From: an uncultured Spartobacteria bacterium
GTDB taxonomy: Bacteria > Verrucomicrobiota > Verrucomicrobiia > Chthoniobacterales > Terrimicrobiaceae
Direction of reading: 5' to 3'
DNA length: 7,674 nucleotides
Assembly (NCBI GenBank): GCA_903915315.1
Contig: CAIWSO010000304.1
Location: 1-7,674 of the forward strand
Shown: positions 1-6,968 of the stretch, piece after piece
Layout: each line of letters starts with the position of its first letter
Position numbering within the stretch: the first letter of the stretch is position 1
The notes under the pieces: model-generated
Seen by the model: the letters and a program-made list of their open reading frames with translations, nothing else
Told to the model about the DNA's origin: nothing
Database searches by the model: none
Translations under genes and position numbers: made by a program

Positions 1-123
1 AAACGTGGGCGCAAGCCAAAAGCCACGATCTCTCTAGATGGGAAAGACAAGGCCTCCAGCGTTCGGAAAGCACCGGCGGTCGTTATCCCTGTGCAGTCAG
101 TCAAACGTGGTCGCAAACCAAAG
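1..123 (+). repeat. Direct repeat encoding KRGRKPK (copies at 1-21 and 103-123)
   Basis: Two 21-bp copies lie 102 bp (34 codons) apart, in the same reading frame. They match at 18 of 21 positions. All three differences fall at third codon positions and are synonymous, so both copies encode KRGRKPK. The pattern suggests selection on the peptide. The first copy abuts the window edge, so more copies may lie upstream. Confidence 0.6.
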
Positions 124-327
124 GTGAGCCTGGCTGTGAATGGAAAAGCCAACGGGTCCGCGAAGTCTCCCAGTATCCCTCCGAAAAAGGCCCCGTCGAA
201 GAAGACGAAAGCCTTGCAACTTTCTCGTTCCGAGAAATCGGCTATGGAGATCGCTCGCCTTCGCGAAATAAACCATCGTCGCCGCACCCTTCGCCGGCGG
301 AGGATGGTAGGCACCCCGCAAAACTAG
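1..327 (+). CDS. C-terminal end of a basic, AT-hook-like repeat protein (5' end outside window)
   Basis: The reading frame is open from base 1 to the TAG at 325-327, giving 108 visible residues; the true start lies upstream of the window. The GTG at 91 is in frame but is unlikely to be the start, because the same repeat pattern continues upstream of it. KRGRKPK occurs twice, at visible residues 1-7 and 35-41, each followed by a Ser/Leu/Ile-rich stretch and a GK. KRGRKPK resembles the AT-hook core (RGRP-type), which binds the minor groove of AT-rich DNA. The middle is rich in Lys, Pro, Ser and Ala and looks disordered. The tail is strongly basic, with HRRR and LRRRRM near the end and a short possible helix before them (EIARLREI). 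I infer a nucleoid-associated, histone-H1-like or regulatory DNA-binding role. I do not recognise a family, and a basic RNA-binding tail is an alternative. The gene converges with dnaE, with a 20-bp gap. Confidence 0.6.
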   Translation, partial: KRGRKPKATISLDGKDKASSVRKAPAVVIPVQSVKRGRKPKVSLAVNGKANGSAKSPSIPPKKAPSKKTKALQLSRSEKSAMEIARLREINHRRRTLRRRRMVGTPQN

Positions 328-331
328 GTGC
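273..331. other. Two small inverted repeats at the convergent gene ends
   Basis: CCATC (273-277) and CGCCG (280-284) can pair with CGGCG (295-299) and GATGG (303-307), forming a two-part stem around a 10-base loop inside the last codons of the basic-protein gene. A second pair, GCACC (311-315) and GGTGC (327-331), straddles that gene's stop codon. Neither is followed by a T-run on either strand, so this is not a typical intrinsic terminator. It might help separate the convergent transcripts, or it may be chance. Confidence 0.2.
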
Positions 332-347
332 GTCGCCGTTCTTGAGG

Positions 348-3300
348 TTAAGTCGCAGGTCCGAAGTGAGCGACGGCGGCGCGGAGCGCACGCTCATCCC
401 CCACGTTGAATTCTTCCCCCGCAGCGATTTCAAAGGCTCGACCATCCGGAAGGGTAAACTCGAGTATGAGAGGACGAATGCCCGGATTTTTTTTCACCAA
501 TCCGTGGATGGTCTGCAAGGCGGCATCATCGATAAGAGTGCGTTGAAGGCGTAAGCGCACCGCCTTCACTGAAGCCTTCGGTTTCAGCGCAGCCATGGCT
601 CCCGCCGTCGCGCGAACGGACTCCTCGCGGAGTGTGGCGCGAATATTGATAGAAACAGCCGTTCCGGGGACGAGCAGGGCGGCGTTTTTGGCAAAGGTTT
701 CATCCCAAGCCGTGATTTCGAGTGATCCAGTGAAATCTTCAAGCACCAAAATGCCAAAGGGCTTACTGTCCTTTTTAGAAAACTTTTTTTCGACACTCAT
801 GATGAGTCCGGCGAGCTTGAAGCTTCCGTTCTCGGTGGCTTGGGTGACCTGGGAAATGGTGTTGTATTTTCCTGAGTCAAAGTGGCCGGCGTAGCTGTCG
901 AGGGGATGACCGCTGACGTAGTATCCGAGGAGTTCCTTCTCGTATTTGAGCATCTCCAGTTGAGGCCATGGTTCGACGGCAGCATTCACCACGGAAGCTT
1001 TGGAGGGCATCAGTGGCATATCTCCAAAAAGTGAGACTTGTCCACTGGCGCGGTCTCGCTGTAGCGAGGCCGCCGAGGCCATGGTGGACTCGATCTCCGA
1101 AAATAGTTGAGCGCGACTTTTCCCAAGGCAATCAAAGGCGCCGCACTTCACCAGGCTTTCCAAGATTTTTCGGTTCACGGTTCGGGAATCCAAGCGGGAG
1201 CAGAACGAATCGAGGGATGTAAATTTTCCGCCCTTGTTGCGTTCGGTAATCGCAGATTCCATCGCGCCGGCACCGACATTCTTGATCGAGGCCAGGCCGA
1301 AGCGAATTCCGTCGCCAGAGGTTTCTGGAGAAAATTTGAGATCGCTGGAATTGATGTCCGGTGGACGAACGGGGATTTCCATGCGGCGGCATTCGCCGAT
1401 CACCTCAGCGAGTCGTTCGGTCGTGCTCGCGTCAAAGGTGAGCATCGCGGACATGAACTCGCGGGGATAGTGGGCCTTCAAATACGCTGTCTGATAGGAA
1501 ATCCAGCCGTAAGCGGCGCTGTGGGATTTGTTAAATCCGTATTCGGCGAATTTCGCGATAAATCCGAAAATGGCATCAGCGACCTTGGGGGTGATGTTAT
1601 TGTGCTTCTCGCAACCAGCCACAAAGCGGGCGCGCTCCTTTTCCATCTTTTCGGCATCCTTCTTACCCATCGCGCGTCGGAGAAGATCGGCCTCGCCGAG
1701 CGAGTATCCAGCCAGCACGCTGGCCGCCAGCTGGACTTGTTCCTGATAAACAATGATCCCGTGGGTTTCCGCGCAAACCTTCTCGAGGAGGGGGTGCAGG
1801 TATTCGACTTTTTTGAGACCCTTCTTGCGCTCAATATATTCAGGAATGAATTGCATCGGACCCGGACGATAAAGCGCGCCAACGGCGATGATGTCTTCGA
1901 TACAGCCGACATCGAATCGTTTGCAGCAACTGGTGATGCCGCCACTCTCCATCTGGAAAACGCCCAGTGTTTCGCCTCGGTTGTAGATATCAAAAGCGGC
2001 TTTGTCGTCGGTAGGAATCGTATCGATGTTGAAATTGGGATTCGCAACGTGAATGAGTCGCACGGCTTCCTGCATGATCGTGAGCGTGCGAAGACCCAAG
2101 AAATCCATCTTCAACATCCCTAGGTCGGTGAGCGGTCCCATCGCATATTGGGTCACGACCTCGTTTTCCTTGCCTCGGCAGAGTGGAATGAACTCGTCCA
2201 GCGCACGATCGCCGATGACCACGCCGGCGGCGTGGATGCCTGTGTTCCGGCTCAGACCCTCCAGCACAGTGGCATAGTCCCAGAGCTGACGGACAGGAGC
2301 CTCATTTTCGATGGCGGCAGCCAGTTCGGGGTTCTTTTCTTTGGCCCCCTGCAGGTCGATATTCAGCTCATTTGGGATCATTTTAGCGACCCGGTCGCCG
2401 TCACCATAACTCCAGCCCAACACGCGGCCGACATCGCGAATCACGCTCTTAGCACCGAGCGTGCCGAAAGTGACAATCTGAGAGACCGCGCGTTCGCCGT
2501 ATTTTTGACGAACGTATTCGATGACCTCGCCACGGCGTTCCATACAAAAATCCACATCGATATCCGGTGGGCTGATGCGCTCGGGATTCAGGAATCGTTC
2601 GAAAATCAGGCCGTATCGGAGAGGGTCAATGTCAGTGATGCCGAGCACGTAGGCGATGAGCGAACCGGCGGCGGATCCGCGGCCCGGCCCGACTGGGATA
2701 CCTTGTTCCTTCGCATATCGGATAAAGTCCCAGACGATCAGAAAATAGCTGATGAATCCGGTTTTTTCGATCACCGAGAGCTCGTAGTTCAGGCGGGTCG
2801 TGAGCTCTGCGTCGGTGTCCACTCGGCCGCCGAATCGCATGCGAAGCCCGCCGTAGCAGAGGTCGCGCAGGTATTGTTCGCGACTGCGGGCGTCGGGGGA
2901 GTCGAAGTTCGGGTATTTCGGAACACCGAATTCCATCTCGAAATGGCAACGCTCGGCGATGCGAAGCGTGTTGTCGGAGGCCTCGGGGAGATCCGCAAAG
3001 AGAGCCCGCATTTCTTCGGAGGATTTGAAGTAAAGTTCGGGGCTGTAGCGCTGGCGCTTCTCATCCACAACCATGGATGCGGAACCAATGCAAATCAGAA
3101 CATCGTGAGCCTCATGGTGCGACTTTTCGAGGAAATGAACATCGTTGGTGGCCACGAGGCCAAGGTCAAATTCTCGGGCAAGCTTGATCAATTCCGGATT
3201 CACTCTTCGTTGGGCATCAAGTCCGAACTCGGTCAACTCGATGAAGTAATTTTCAGGCCCAAAAATATCGCGATAGGCAGCGACGGTTTCCTTGGCCTCC

Positions 3301-3758
3301 TTCATTCGCGCTCCAGCGATGAGGGTCGGCACCTCGCCCTTCACGCAACCGCTGAGTGCGATGAGGCCTTTGGCGTGAGCTGCCAGCCGCTCCCGATCGA
3401 CACGCGGCTTGTAGTAGAATCCCTCCAGATGAGCTGAGGTGACGAGTTTGACCAGATTGCCGTATCCTTCCGCATCTGTAGCCAAGAGTGTGAGATGGTA
3501 AGCGGAATCCTTGGCCGAGGATCCGTTCCGCTCGAGCATCGAGCCGGGGGCTACATAGACCTCACAGCCAATGATCGGTTTGACTCCCGCTTTGCGTGCA
3601 GCTTGATAAAATGGCACGGCCGCATGCAGGTTGCCATGATCCGTCACTGCGACTGCTGGCATGCCGAATGCGGCGGCCTTTTTCACCAACTCACCCACGC
3701 GCACCGAGGCGTCGAGGAGGGAGAATTCGGAATGGCAGTGCAGATGAACAAAAGACAT
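348..3758 (-). CDS. dnaE: DNA polymerase III alpha subunit (replicative C-family polymerase)
   Basis: This is the catalytic subunit of the replicative DNA polymerase III holoenzyme and copies the chromosome in the cytoplasm with the beta clamp. At 1136 aa it is near the usual DnaE length (about 1160 in E. coli). The N-terminal PHP domain (about 1-215) shows HLHCHSEFSLLD at 5-16, TDHGN at 39-43, E66, H88, C138 and NDVHF at 205-209. The polymerase palm and fingers follow, with GPGRGSAAGS at 357-366, PDIDVDF at 398-404 (catalytic D401 and D403) and KMDFLGLRTL near 550 (third Asp, D552). Further on come SRNTGIHAAGV near 503, YRPGPMQFIPEY near 630 and FNKSHSAAYG near 742. A helix-hairpin-helix region lies around 815-880. 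QVSLF at 907-911 matches the beta-clamp-binding consensus. An OB fold spans about 978-1055, followed by a C-terminal domain. The ATG at 3758 puts the PHP motif at residue 5, as expected, but has no clear Shine-Dalgarno. The stop is TAA. It lies 58 bp downstream of glgE on the same strand. Confidence 0.98.
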   Translation of the reverse strand: MSFVHLHCHSEFSLLDASVRVGELVKKAAAFGMPAVAVTDHGNLHAAVPFYQAARKAGVKPIIGCEVYVAPGSMLERNGSSAKDSAYHLTLLATDAEGYGNLVKLVTSAHLEGFYYKPRVDRERLAAHAKGLIALSGCVKGEVPTLIAGARMKEAKETVAAYRDIFGPENYFIELTEFGLDAQRRVNPELIKLAREFDLGLVATNDVHFLEKSHHEAHDVLICIGSASMVVDEKRQRYSPELYFKSSEEMRALFADLPEASDNTLRIAERCHFEMEFGVPKYPNFDSPDARSREQYLRDLCYGGLRMRFGGRVDTDAELTTRLNYELSVIEKTGFISYFLIVWDFIRYAKEQGIPVGPGRGSAAGSLIAYVLGITDIDPLRYGLIFERFLNPERISPPDIDVDFCMERRGEVIEYVRQKYGERAVSQIVTFGTLGAKSVIRDVGRVLGWSYGDGDRVAKMIPNELNIDLQGAKEKNPELAAAIENEAPVRQLWDYATVLEGLSRNTGIHAAGVVIGDRALDEFIPLCRGKENEVVTQYAMGPLTDLGMLKMDFLGLRTLTIMQEAVRLIHVANPNFNIDTIPTDDKAAFDIYNRGETLGVFQMESGGITSCCKRFDVGCIEDIIAVGALYRPGPMQFIPEYIERKKGLKKVEYLHPLLEKVCAETHGIIVYQEQVQLAASVLAGYSLGEADLLRRAMGKKDAEKMEKERARFVAGCEKHNNITPKVADAIFGFIAKFAEYGFNKSHSAAYGWISYQTAYLKAHYPREFMSAMLTFDASTTERLAEVIGECRRMEIPVRPPDINSSDLKFSPETSGDGIRFGLASIKNVGAGAMESAITERNKGGKFTSLDSFCSRLDSRTVNRKILESLVKCGAFDCLGKSRAQLFSEIESTMASAASLQRDRASGQVSLFGDMPLMPSKASVVNAAVEPWPQLEMLKYEKELLGYYVSGHPLDSYAGHFDSGKYNTISQVTQATENGSFKLAGLIMSVEKKFSKKDSKPFGILVLEDFTGSLEITAWDETFAKNAALLVPGTAVSINIRATLREESVRATAGAMAALKPKASVKAVRLRLQRTLIDDAALQTIHGLVKKNPGIRPLILEFTLPDGRAFEIAAGEEFNVGDERALRAAVAHFGPAT

Positions 3759-3777
3759 GGGCGCTAACTTAACTCAC

Positions 3778-3798
3778 TGTTGGGGCTTTTGTCCAACA
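3778..3798 (-). other. Small hairpin between glgE and dnaE
   Basis: TGTTGG (3778-3783) and CCAACA (3793-3798) form a 6-bp inverted repeat with a 9-base loop in the 58-bp gap between the glgE stop and the dnaE start. Read on the minus strand it is not followed by a U-tract, so it is probably not a strong intrinsic terminator. Readthrough from glgE into dnaE is therefore possible. It could also be chance. Confidence 0.2.
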
Positions 3799-3816
3799 AG
3801 GGCCAAAACAGAGAAA

Positions 3817-5814
3817 CTAGGCGAAAATATCTTCTCCCCCGACCCGAGCGACAGAGCGCCGGATGCGGAAGACGTGAGCAGGTCGGGAATGCGGATCGAG
3901 CGAGATGAAGTTGCGCGATCCCTTCCACTCATATCTCTCGCCCGTTATCAAATCCTCAACGTGATAGACCTCGTCAGCGGTTAACCCGAATTCTGCCAAT
4001 GGGACATGAACAAACGCGGTCTGCGTGTTTCTGGGATCGACTGTTACGGCCACGAGCAAAGCCTCATCGAGGGAAGCTGTGGTTTTGCTGAAGCAGAGGA
4101 TTTGGTCATTCTCCGCCGTGTGCGTCCGAAGATTCGCGTATTCTCGAAGTGCACGGTTTTCGCGACGGATTTTATTTAACCTAGTGACGTAGTCCTTGAT
4201 ATTCCCTGGGGCATTCCAATCGCGACCCTTGAATTGGTATTTTTCCGAGTCGATGTATTCCTCTTTGCTCGGAACCGGCGCATTTTCGCACAATTCGAAT
4301 CCGCTATAGATGCCGTAGACGGGCATCGTCAATGCTGCCAGCGCGGCGCGAATCAAAAATGCGGGTCGTCCGCCCTGCTGAAGATACTCAGGAAGGATGT
4401 CAGGGGTATTTGCGAAGAAGTTAGCGCGGAAGTATTCCTTCATCGGACCTTGGGTGAGTTCGGTCAAATACTCGGTCAACTCGTGTTTCGTATTCCTCCA
4501 AGTGAAATAAGTGTAGCTCTGCGTGTAGCCGACCTTGGCGAGTTCCTGCATCATGTTTGGCTTGGTGAAAGCCTCGCTCAGGAAAACGGTGCCTGGGTAT
4601 TGCAGCTTCACCTCGGCGATGAGCCACTCCCAGAAAGCGACGGGTTTGGTGTGTGGGTTGTCCACCCGAAAGATCCCAACGCCATGCCCGCACCAGAAAA
4701 GAACGAAGTCCCGCAATTCGTCCCAGAGTTCCTTCCAGTTCGGATTGTGAAAATTGAGCGGATAGACGTCCTCGTATTTTTTGGGGGGATTCTCGGCATA
4801 CTTGATTGAGCCGTCCGGACGCTTGAAAAACCACTCCGGGTGAGCTTTCACGTAGGGATGGTCGGGGGAACAATTGATTGCAAAATCGAGCGCGATTTCC
4901 ATGTCGCGTTTTTTGATTTCGCCCACGAGCCAGTCGAAATCCTCCAACGTGCCGAGTTCCGGCGCCACATCCTTGTGCCCACCTCCATTGACTCCTTGAC
5001 GATTGTTGCCGATGGCATAAGGCACGCCGGGTTCACCCGGTTCGCAGCGAAGAGAGTTGTTTCGGCCCTTCCGGTTCGTTGCTCCGATCGGATGGATAGG
5101 AGGAAAATAAATGACATCAAATCCCATGGTCTTTGCATCGTCGATCCGTCCGAGGCAGTCGCGGAATGTCGAGCCCGAGTCCGTCTTTCCTTCGGCGGAG
5201 CGGGGGAAAAATTCATACCAAGCGGCGAAGGTGGCGCGGTCCCGATCGACCCATATTGGATGAAAGGGTTCCGAGATCGTGGAAAGCGATCGGTCGGCGT
5301 GGATCTGCATGAGGGCGCAAAGGGTGGGATCGTGAGCGAGTTCATGCGCTTGGGCGGCATCAGCGCCACGCATCGTTGCGGCCATTTTTTTCAAGGCCTC
5401 CCCGTCCGGCGACTTCCCTGCGCGTGTTGCTGCAGATCCAATAAATGCGGCACCTTCGAGAATCTCGCTTTGAAGGTCGCTTAACCCAGCGGTGAATTTT
5501 TTCTCGAGTTCGTGCTGCCAGGAAAAGAAGACATCTCCCCAAGCCTCAATGGTGTATTCCCAAGCGCCGGGTGAAGTCACCGAAAGCGTGCCACTCCAGT
5601 TGTCGTTCAGATGTGGTGTCATCGGAGTCTCGCGCCAGATTTTTGACCCAACTTGCCTCCACTTCAACATGACGGCGATTTCGTCGTGGCCATCTTTGAA
5701 GACATCGGCCCTGACGGTTATTGTCTCTCCGACCGCTCGCTTGACGGCGAATCGTGCGTTGTCGAGCGAAGGCGAGATGCGACGGATGACTGTGGTTTCT
5801 GGGCTTTTGTTCAT
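3817..5814 (-). CDS. glgE: Alpha-1,4-glucan:maltose-1-phosphate maltosyltransferase (GH13_3)
   Basis: GlgE transfers maltosyl units from alpha-maltose 1-phosphate to the non-reducing end of alpha-1,4-glucan in the cytoplasm, building glycogen-like polymer from trehalose- or ADP-glucose-derived precursors. The protein has 665 aa, within the usual range. Residues about 15-110 form the N-terminal beta-sandwich domain typical of GlgE, followed by a helical segment (about 110-180). The GH13 barrel starts near 195 (WYEFFPRS). Diagnostic GlgE strings include FPPIHPIGATNRKGRNN (237-253), ENPPKKYEDVYPLNF (341-355), FRVDNPHTKP (382-391, nucleophile D385), FLSEAFTKP (411-419, acid/base E414) and NTPDI (469-473, transition-state Asp D472). 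The C-terminal beta domain covers roughly 560-655. Maltosyltransfer is preferred over plain amylase because of the HPIG-TNRKGRNN and VDNPHTKP signatures. The ATG overlaps the stop of the upstream kinase (ATGA), and no Shine-Dalgarno is visible. An oddity is Asn314 in DFAINCSPDHP, where I recall Gln in characterised GlgE. Confidence 0.95.
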   Translation of the reverse strand: MNKSPETTVIRRISPSLDNARFAVKRAVGETITVRADVFKDGHDEIAVMLKWRQVGSKIWRETPMTPHLNDNWSGTLSVTSPGAWEYTIEAWGDVFFSWQHELEKKFTAGLSDLQSEILEGAAFIGSAATRAGKSPDGEALKKMAATMRGADAAQAHELAHDPTLCALMQIHADRSLSTISEPFHPIWVDRDRATFAAWYEFFPRSAEGKTDSGSTFRDCLGRIDDAKTMGFDVIYFPPIHPIGATNRKGRNNSLRCEPGEPGVPYAIGNNRQGVNGGGHKDVAPELGTLEDFDWLVGEIKKRDMEIALDFAINCSPDHPYVKAHPEWFFKRPDGSIKYAENPPKKYEDVYPLNFHNPNWKELWDELRDFVLFWCGHGVGIFRVDNPHTKPVAFWEWLIAEVKLQYPGTVFLSEAFTKPNMMQELAKVGYTQSYTYFTWRNTKHELTEYLTELTQGPMKEYFRANFFANTPDILPEYLQQGGRPAFLIRAALAALTMPVYGIYSGFELCENAPVPSKEEYIDSEKYQFKGRDWNAPGNIKDYVTRLNKIRRENRALREYANLRTHTAENDQILCFSKTTASLDEALLVAVTVDPRNTQTAFVHVPLAEFGLTADEVYHVEDLITGERYEWKGSRNFISLDPHSRPAHVFRIRRSVARVGGEDIFA
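5811..5814 (-). promoter_or_regulatory. ATGA stop/start overlap coupling the kinase to glgE
   Basis: On the minus strand the kinase TGA (5813-5811) and the glgE ATG (5814-5812) share the four bases ATGA. There is no Shine-Dalgarno in the final kinase codons (AAA ACC TTG CCA TGA). glgE translation therefore probably depends on ribosomes finishing the kinase and re-initiating. This places both genes on one mRNA and implies linked expression. Confidence 0.85.
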
Positions 5815-6800
5815 GGCAAGGTTTTCAGTTTTTGCAGGAGCGGTTCGAGTCCATCAAGCCCCGAGGCCACCTCCAGGAGTGATTTTTTGGCGGCCGGAAT
5901 ATGGGAAAGAAAAGAAGTGCGGCCTTTTTGGTGTCCGAGGAATCCATAGGCGCCAAGGGCCTGCATGAGCCGCTGAATCGCGCACCATTTGTAGGTGGTG
6001 TCAAAGTTCGCGTCCACCTCACTGCCATTGGCAATCAATCGGTTTTTGTAGACTTCGACTAGCTCTTCCCGTTCGGAGTCAGTCAACGTCACATACGGAT
6101 CGTATAAGAGGGAGGCGAGATCGTATTGGGGCAAACCGAAGCGCATTCCTTGGAAGTCAATCAGCCAAGCGGATCCATCGGCGATCATGACGTTCTGGGA
6201 CTGGAAATCGCGATGCACCAACGAACGCGGGAGTTCGGCCAAATGTGATGCGGCATTCACCAAGGCTGGTAGTTGGGAGAGGCGCTCGACTTCCTCCGAA
6301 GAAATCTGGAAGTGGTTTTTCAGGCAGTTTTCAAAAAAATACCCCTGCTCCCAAAGATAAAGATCCCTGTCAAATACTCGCTCCAGCTGGATGTTGGCGT
6401 CACCGACAACAGCGGTCGCTTTCAGGTGCATTTGGAGTACCCCATCTAGCGTCGAGGTATAAAGCGCCATGCGCGCGTCTCGCGATTCATTGCGAAAGCT
6501 CCAGAGATCGAGTTCGCCCAGATCTTGCATCCAGATCAATCCGTCAGCGGAGTCATGGTGATAAATCTCGGGAACTGGAACTCCTGCGGTCTGAAGGAAT
6601 CGCGCGATATCGACGTAGTGGCGATTTTCCTCCTTCTGGCTGGAGTATTTCACAAAGATCATCGATTCCCCGCCCATGCTCACGCGGTAGAACTTTCGTT
6701 CGGAGCCACCCTTCTCAAGGGCGACCACGGAAGGGCTTTGGCTGGGATTGAGCGAAAATCGCTCACTCGTCAGAGAGATGACATCGGCGTCGGCAAGCAT
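5811..6800 (-). CDS. COG3178/AmgK-like sugar kinase (APH fold), coupled to glgE
   Basis: This is a phosphotransferase of the aminoglycoside-phosphotransferase/choline-kinase fold, 329 aa from the ATG at 6800. The closest remembered family is COG3178, which includes AmgK, a kinase acting on the anomeric hydroxyl of MurNAc and GlcNAc (about 340 aa). Visible motifs are an ATP loop GGSERKFYRV (31-40), Lys51 in FVKY, MQDLGELDL (91-99), the Brenner motif VHRDFQSQN (195-203) with catalytic Asp198 and Asn203, and LIDFQGMRFG (213-222) with metal-binding Asp215. QRLMQALGAYGFL (276-288) matches the family's C-terminal QR-K-LG-F region. An in-frame GTG at 6872 would add 24 residues. I prefer the ATG because family members normally carry only about 30 residues before the ATP loop. 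No Shine-Dalgarno precedes it. Context suggests it makes a sugar 1-phosphate for GlgE, possibly maltose 1-phosphate. That is inference; an amino-sugar substrate remains possible, although no MurU-like partner is visible. Confidence 0.85.
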   Translation of the reverse strand: MLADADVISLTSERFSLNPSQSPSVVALEKGGSERKFYRVSMGGESMIFVKYSSQKEENRHYVDIARFLQTAGVPVPEIYHHDSADGLIWMQDLGELDLWSFRNESRDARMALYTSTLDGVLQMHLKATAVVGDANIQLERVFDRDLYLWEQGYFFENCLKNHFQISSEEVERLSQLPALVNAASHLAELPRSLVHRDFQSQNVMIADGSAWLIDFQGMRFGLPQYDLASLLYDPYVTLTDSEREELVEVYKNRLIANGSEVDANFDTTYKWCAIQRLMQALGAYGFLGHQKGRTSFLSHIPAAKKSLLEVASGLDGLEPLLQKLKTLP

Positions 6801-6925
6801 GGTTATATAAACTGGGATTGTGGCTTTGCCGTATTCCAATACCTCCCGTGGGCAATAGGAAAGCCAAATCACCCATGACCCATCGCCACAGGTTTTCTTA
6901 TTCCGGCCAGTGCGAGAAAGTCAGT

Positions 6926-6967
6926 GGGAAGGTGGGTATGTGAAGACCTTCCCGTTCCCAATGGGAA
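6926..6967. repeat. Clustered GGGAA/TTCCC inverted repeats
   Basis: GGGAAGGT (6926-6933) pairs perfectly with ACCTTCCC (6946-6953) across a 12-base loop. One base further on, TTCCCA (6955-6960) and TGGGAA (6962-6967) form a near-perfect palindrome around a single base. The pentamer GGGAA/TTCCC therefore occurs four times in 42 bp, in alternating orientation, and the arms can pair in more than one way. The cluster ends 47 bp upstream of the oxoamine synthase ATG. It could be a pair of operator sites or, if transcribed, alternative hairpins. No known regulator site is recognised. Confidence 0.4.
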
Positions 6968-6968
6968 A

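Noticed and set aside
1478..2047. Minus-strand 189-codon frame inside dnaE in another frame
   Set aside because: It is an out-of-frame reading of the polymerase core. dnaE is intact in its own frame across the region, so there is no frameshift or nested gene to explain.
1107..3437. Long plus-strand open frames (338 and 429 codons) opposite dnaE
   Set aside because: They are antisense to a full-length, motif-complete dnaE and show no recognisable domain. Biased codon use in a long gene commonly leaves such frames open on the other strand.
3759..3794. TTGGAC followed by TTAAGT on the minus strand as a dnaE promoter
   Set aside because: The -35 is fair, but the -10 matches only about three of six consensus bases at a spacing of 18, so support is insufficient.
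4234..5484. Plus-strand open frames (191 and 214 codons) opposite glgE
   Set aside because: They lie wholly within the well-conserved glgE coding region, have unremarkable composition and show no family motif, so they are treated as shadows.
5811..6800. Calling the kinase an aminoglycoside resistance enzyme
   Set aside because: The APH fold is shared, but the motifs (DFQ-type metal site, QR-LG-F C-terminal region) and coupling to glgE point to a metabolic sugar kinase rather than a resistance determinant.
6801..6840. TTTATATAACC directly before the kinase ATG as a -10 box
   Set aside because: No -35 element stands at 16-19 bases upstream, and transcription from most alignments would begin inside the coding sequence. 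It is too weak to list as a promoter.
6245..6878. Plus-strand open frames (168 and 117 codons) opposite the kinase
   Set aside because: They are antisense to conserved kinase motifs, carry no recognised domain and are rich in Arg/Ser from reverse reading.
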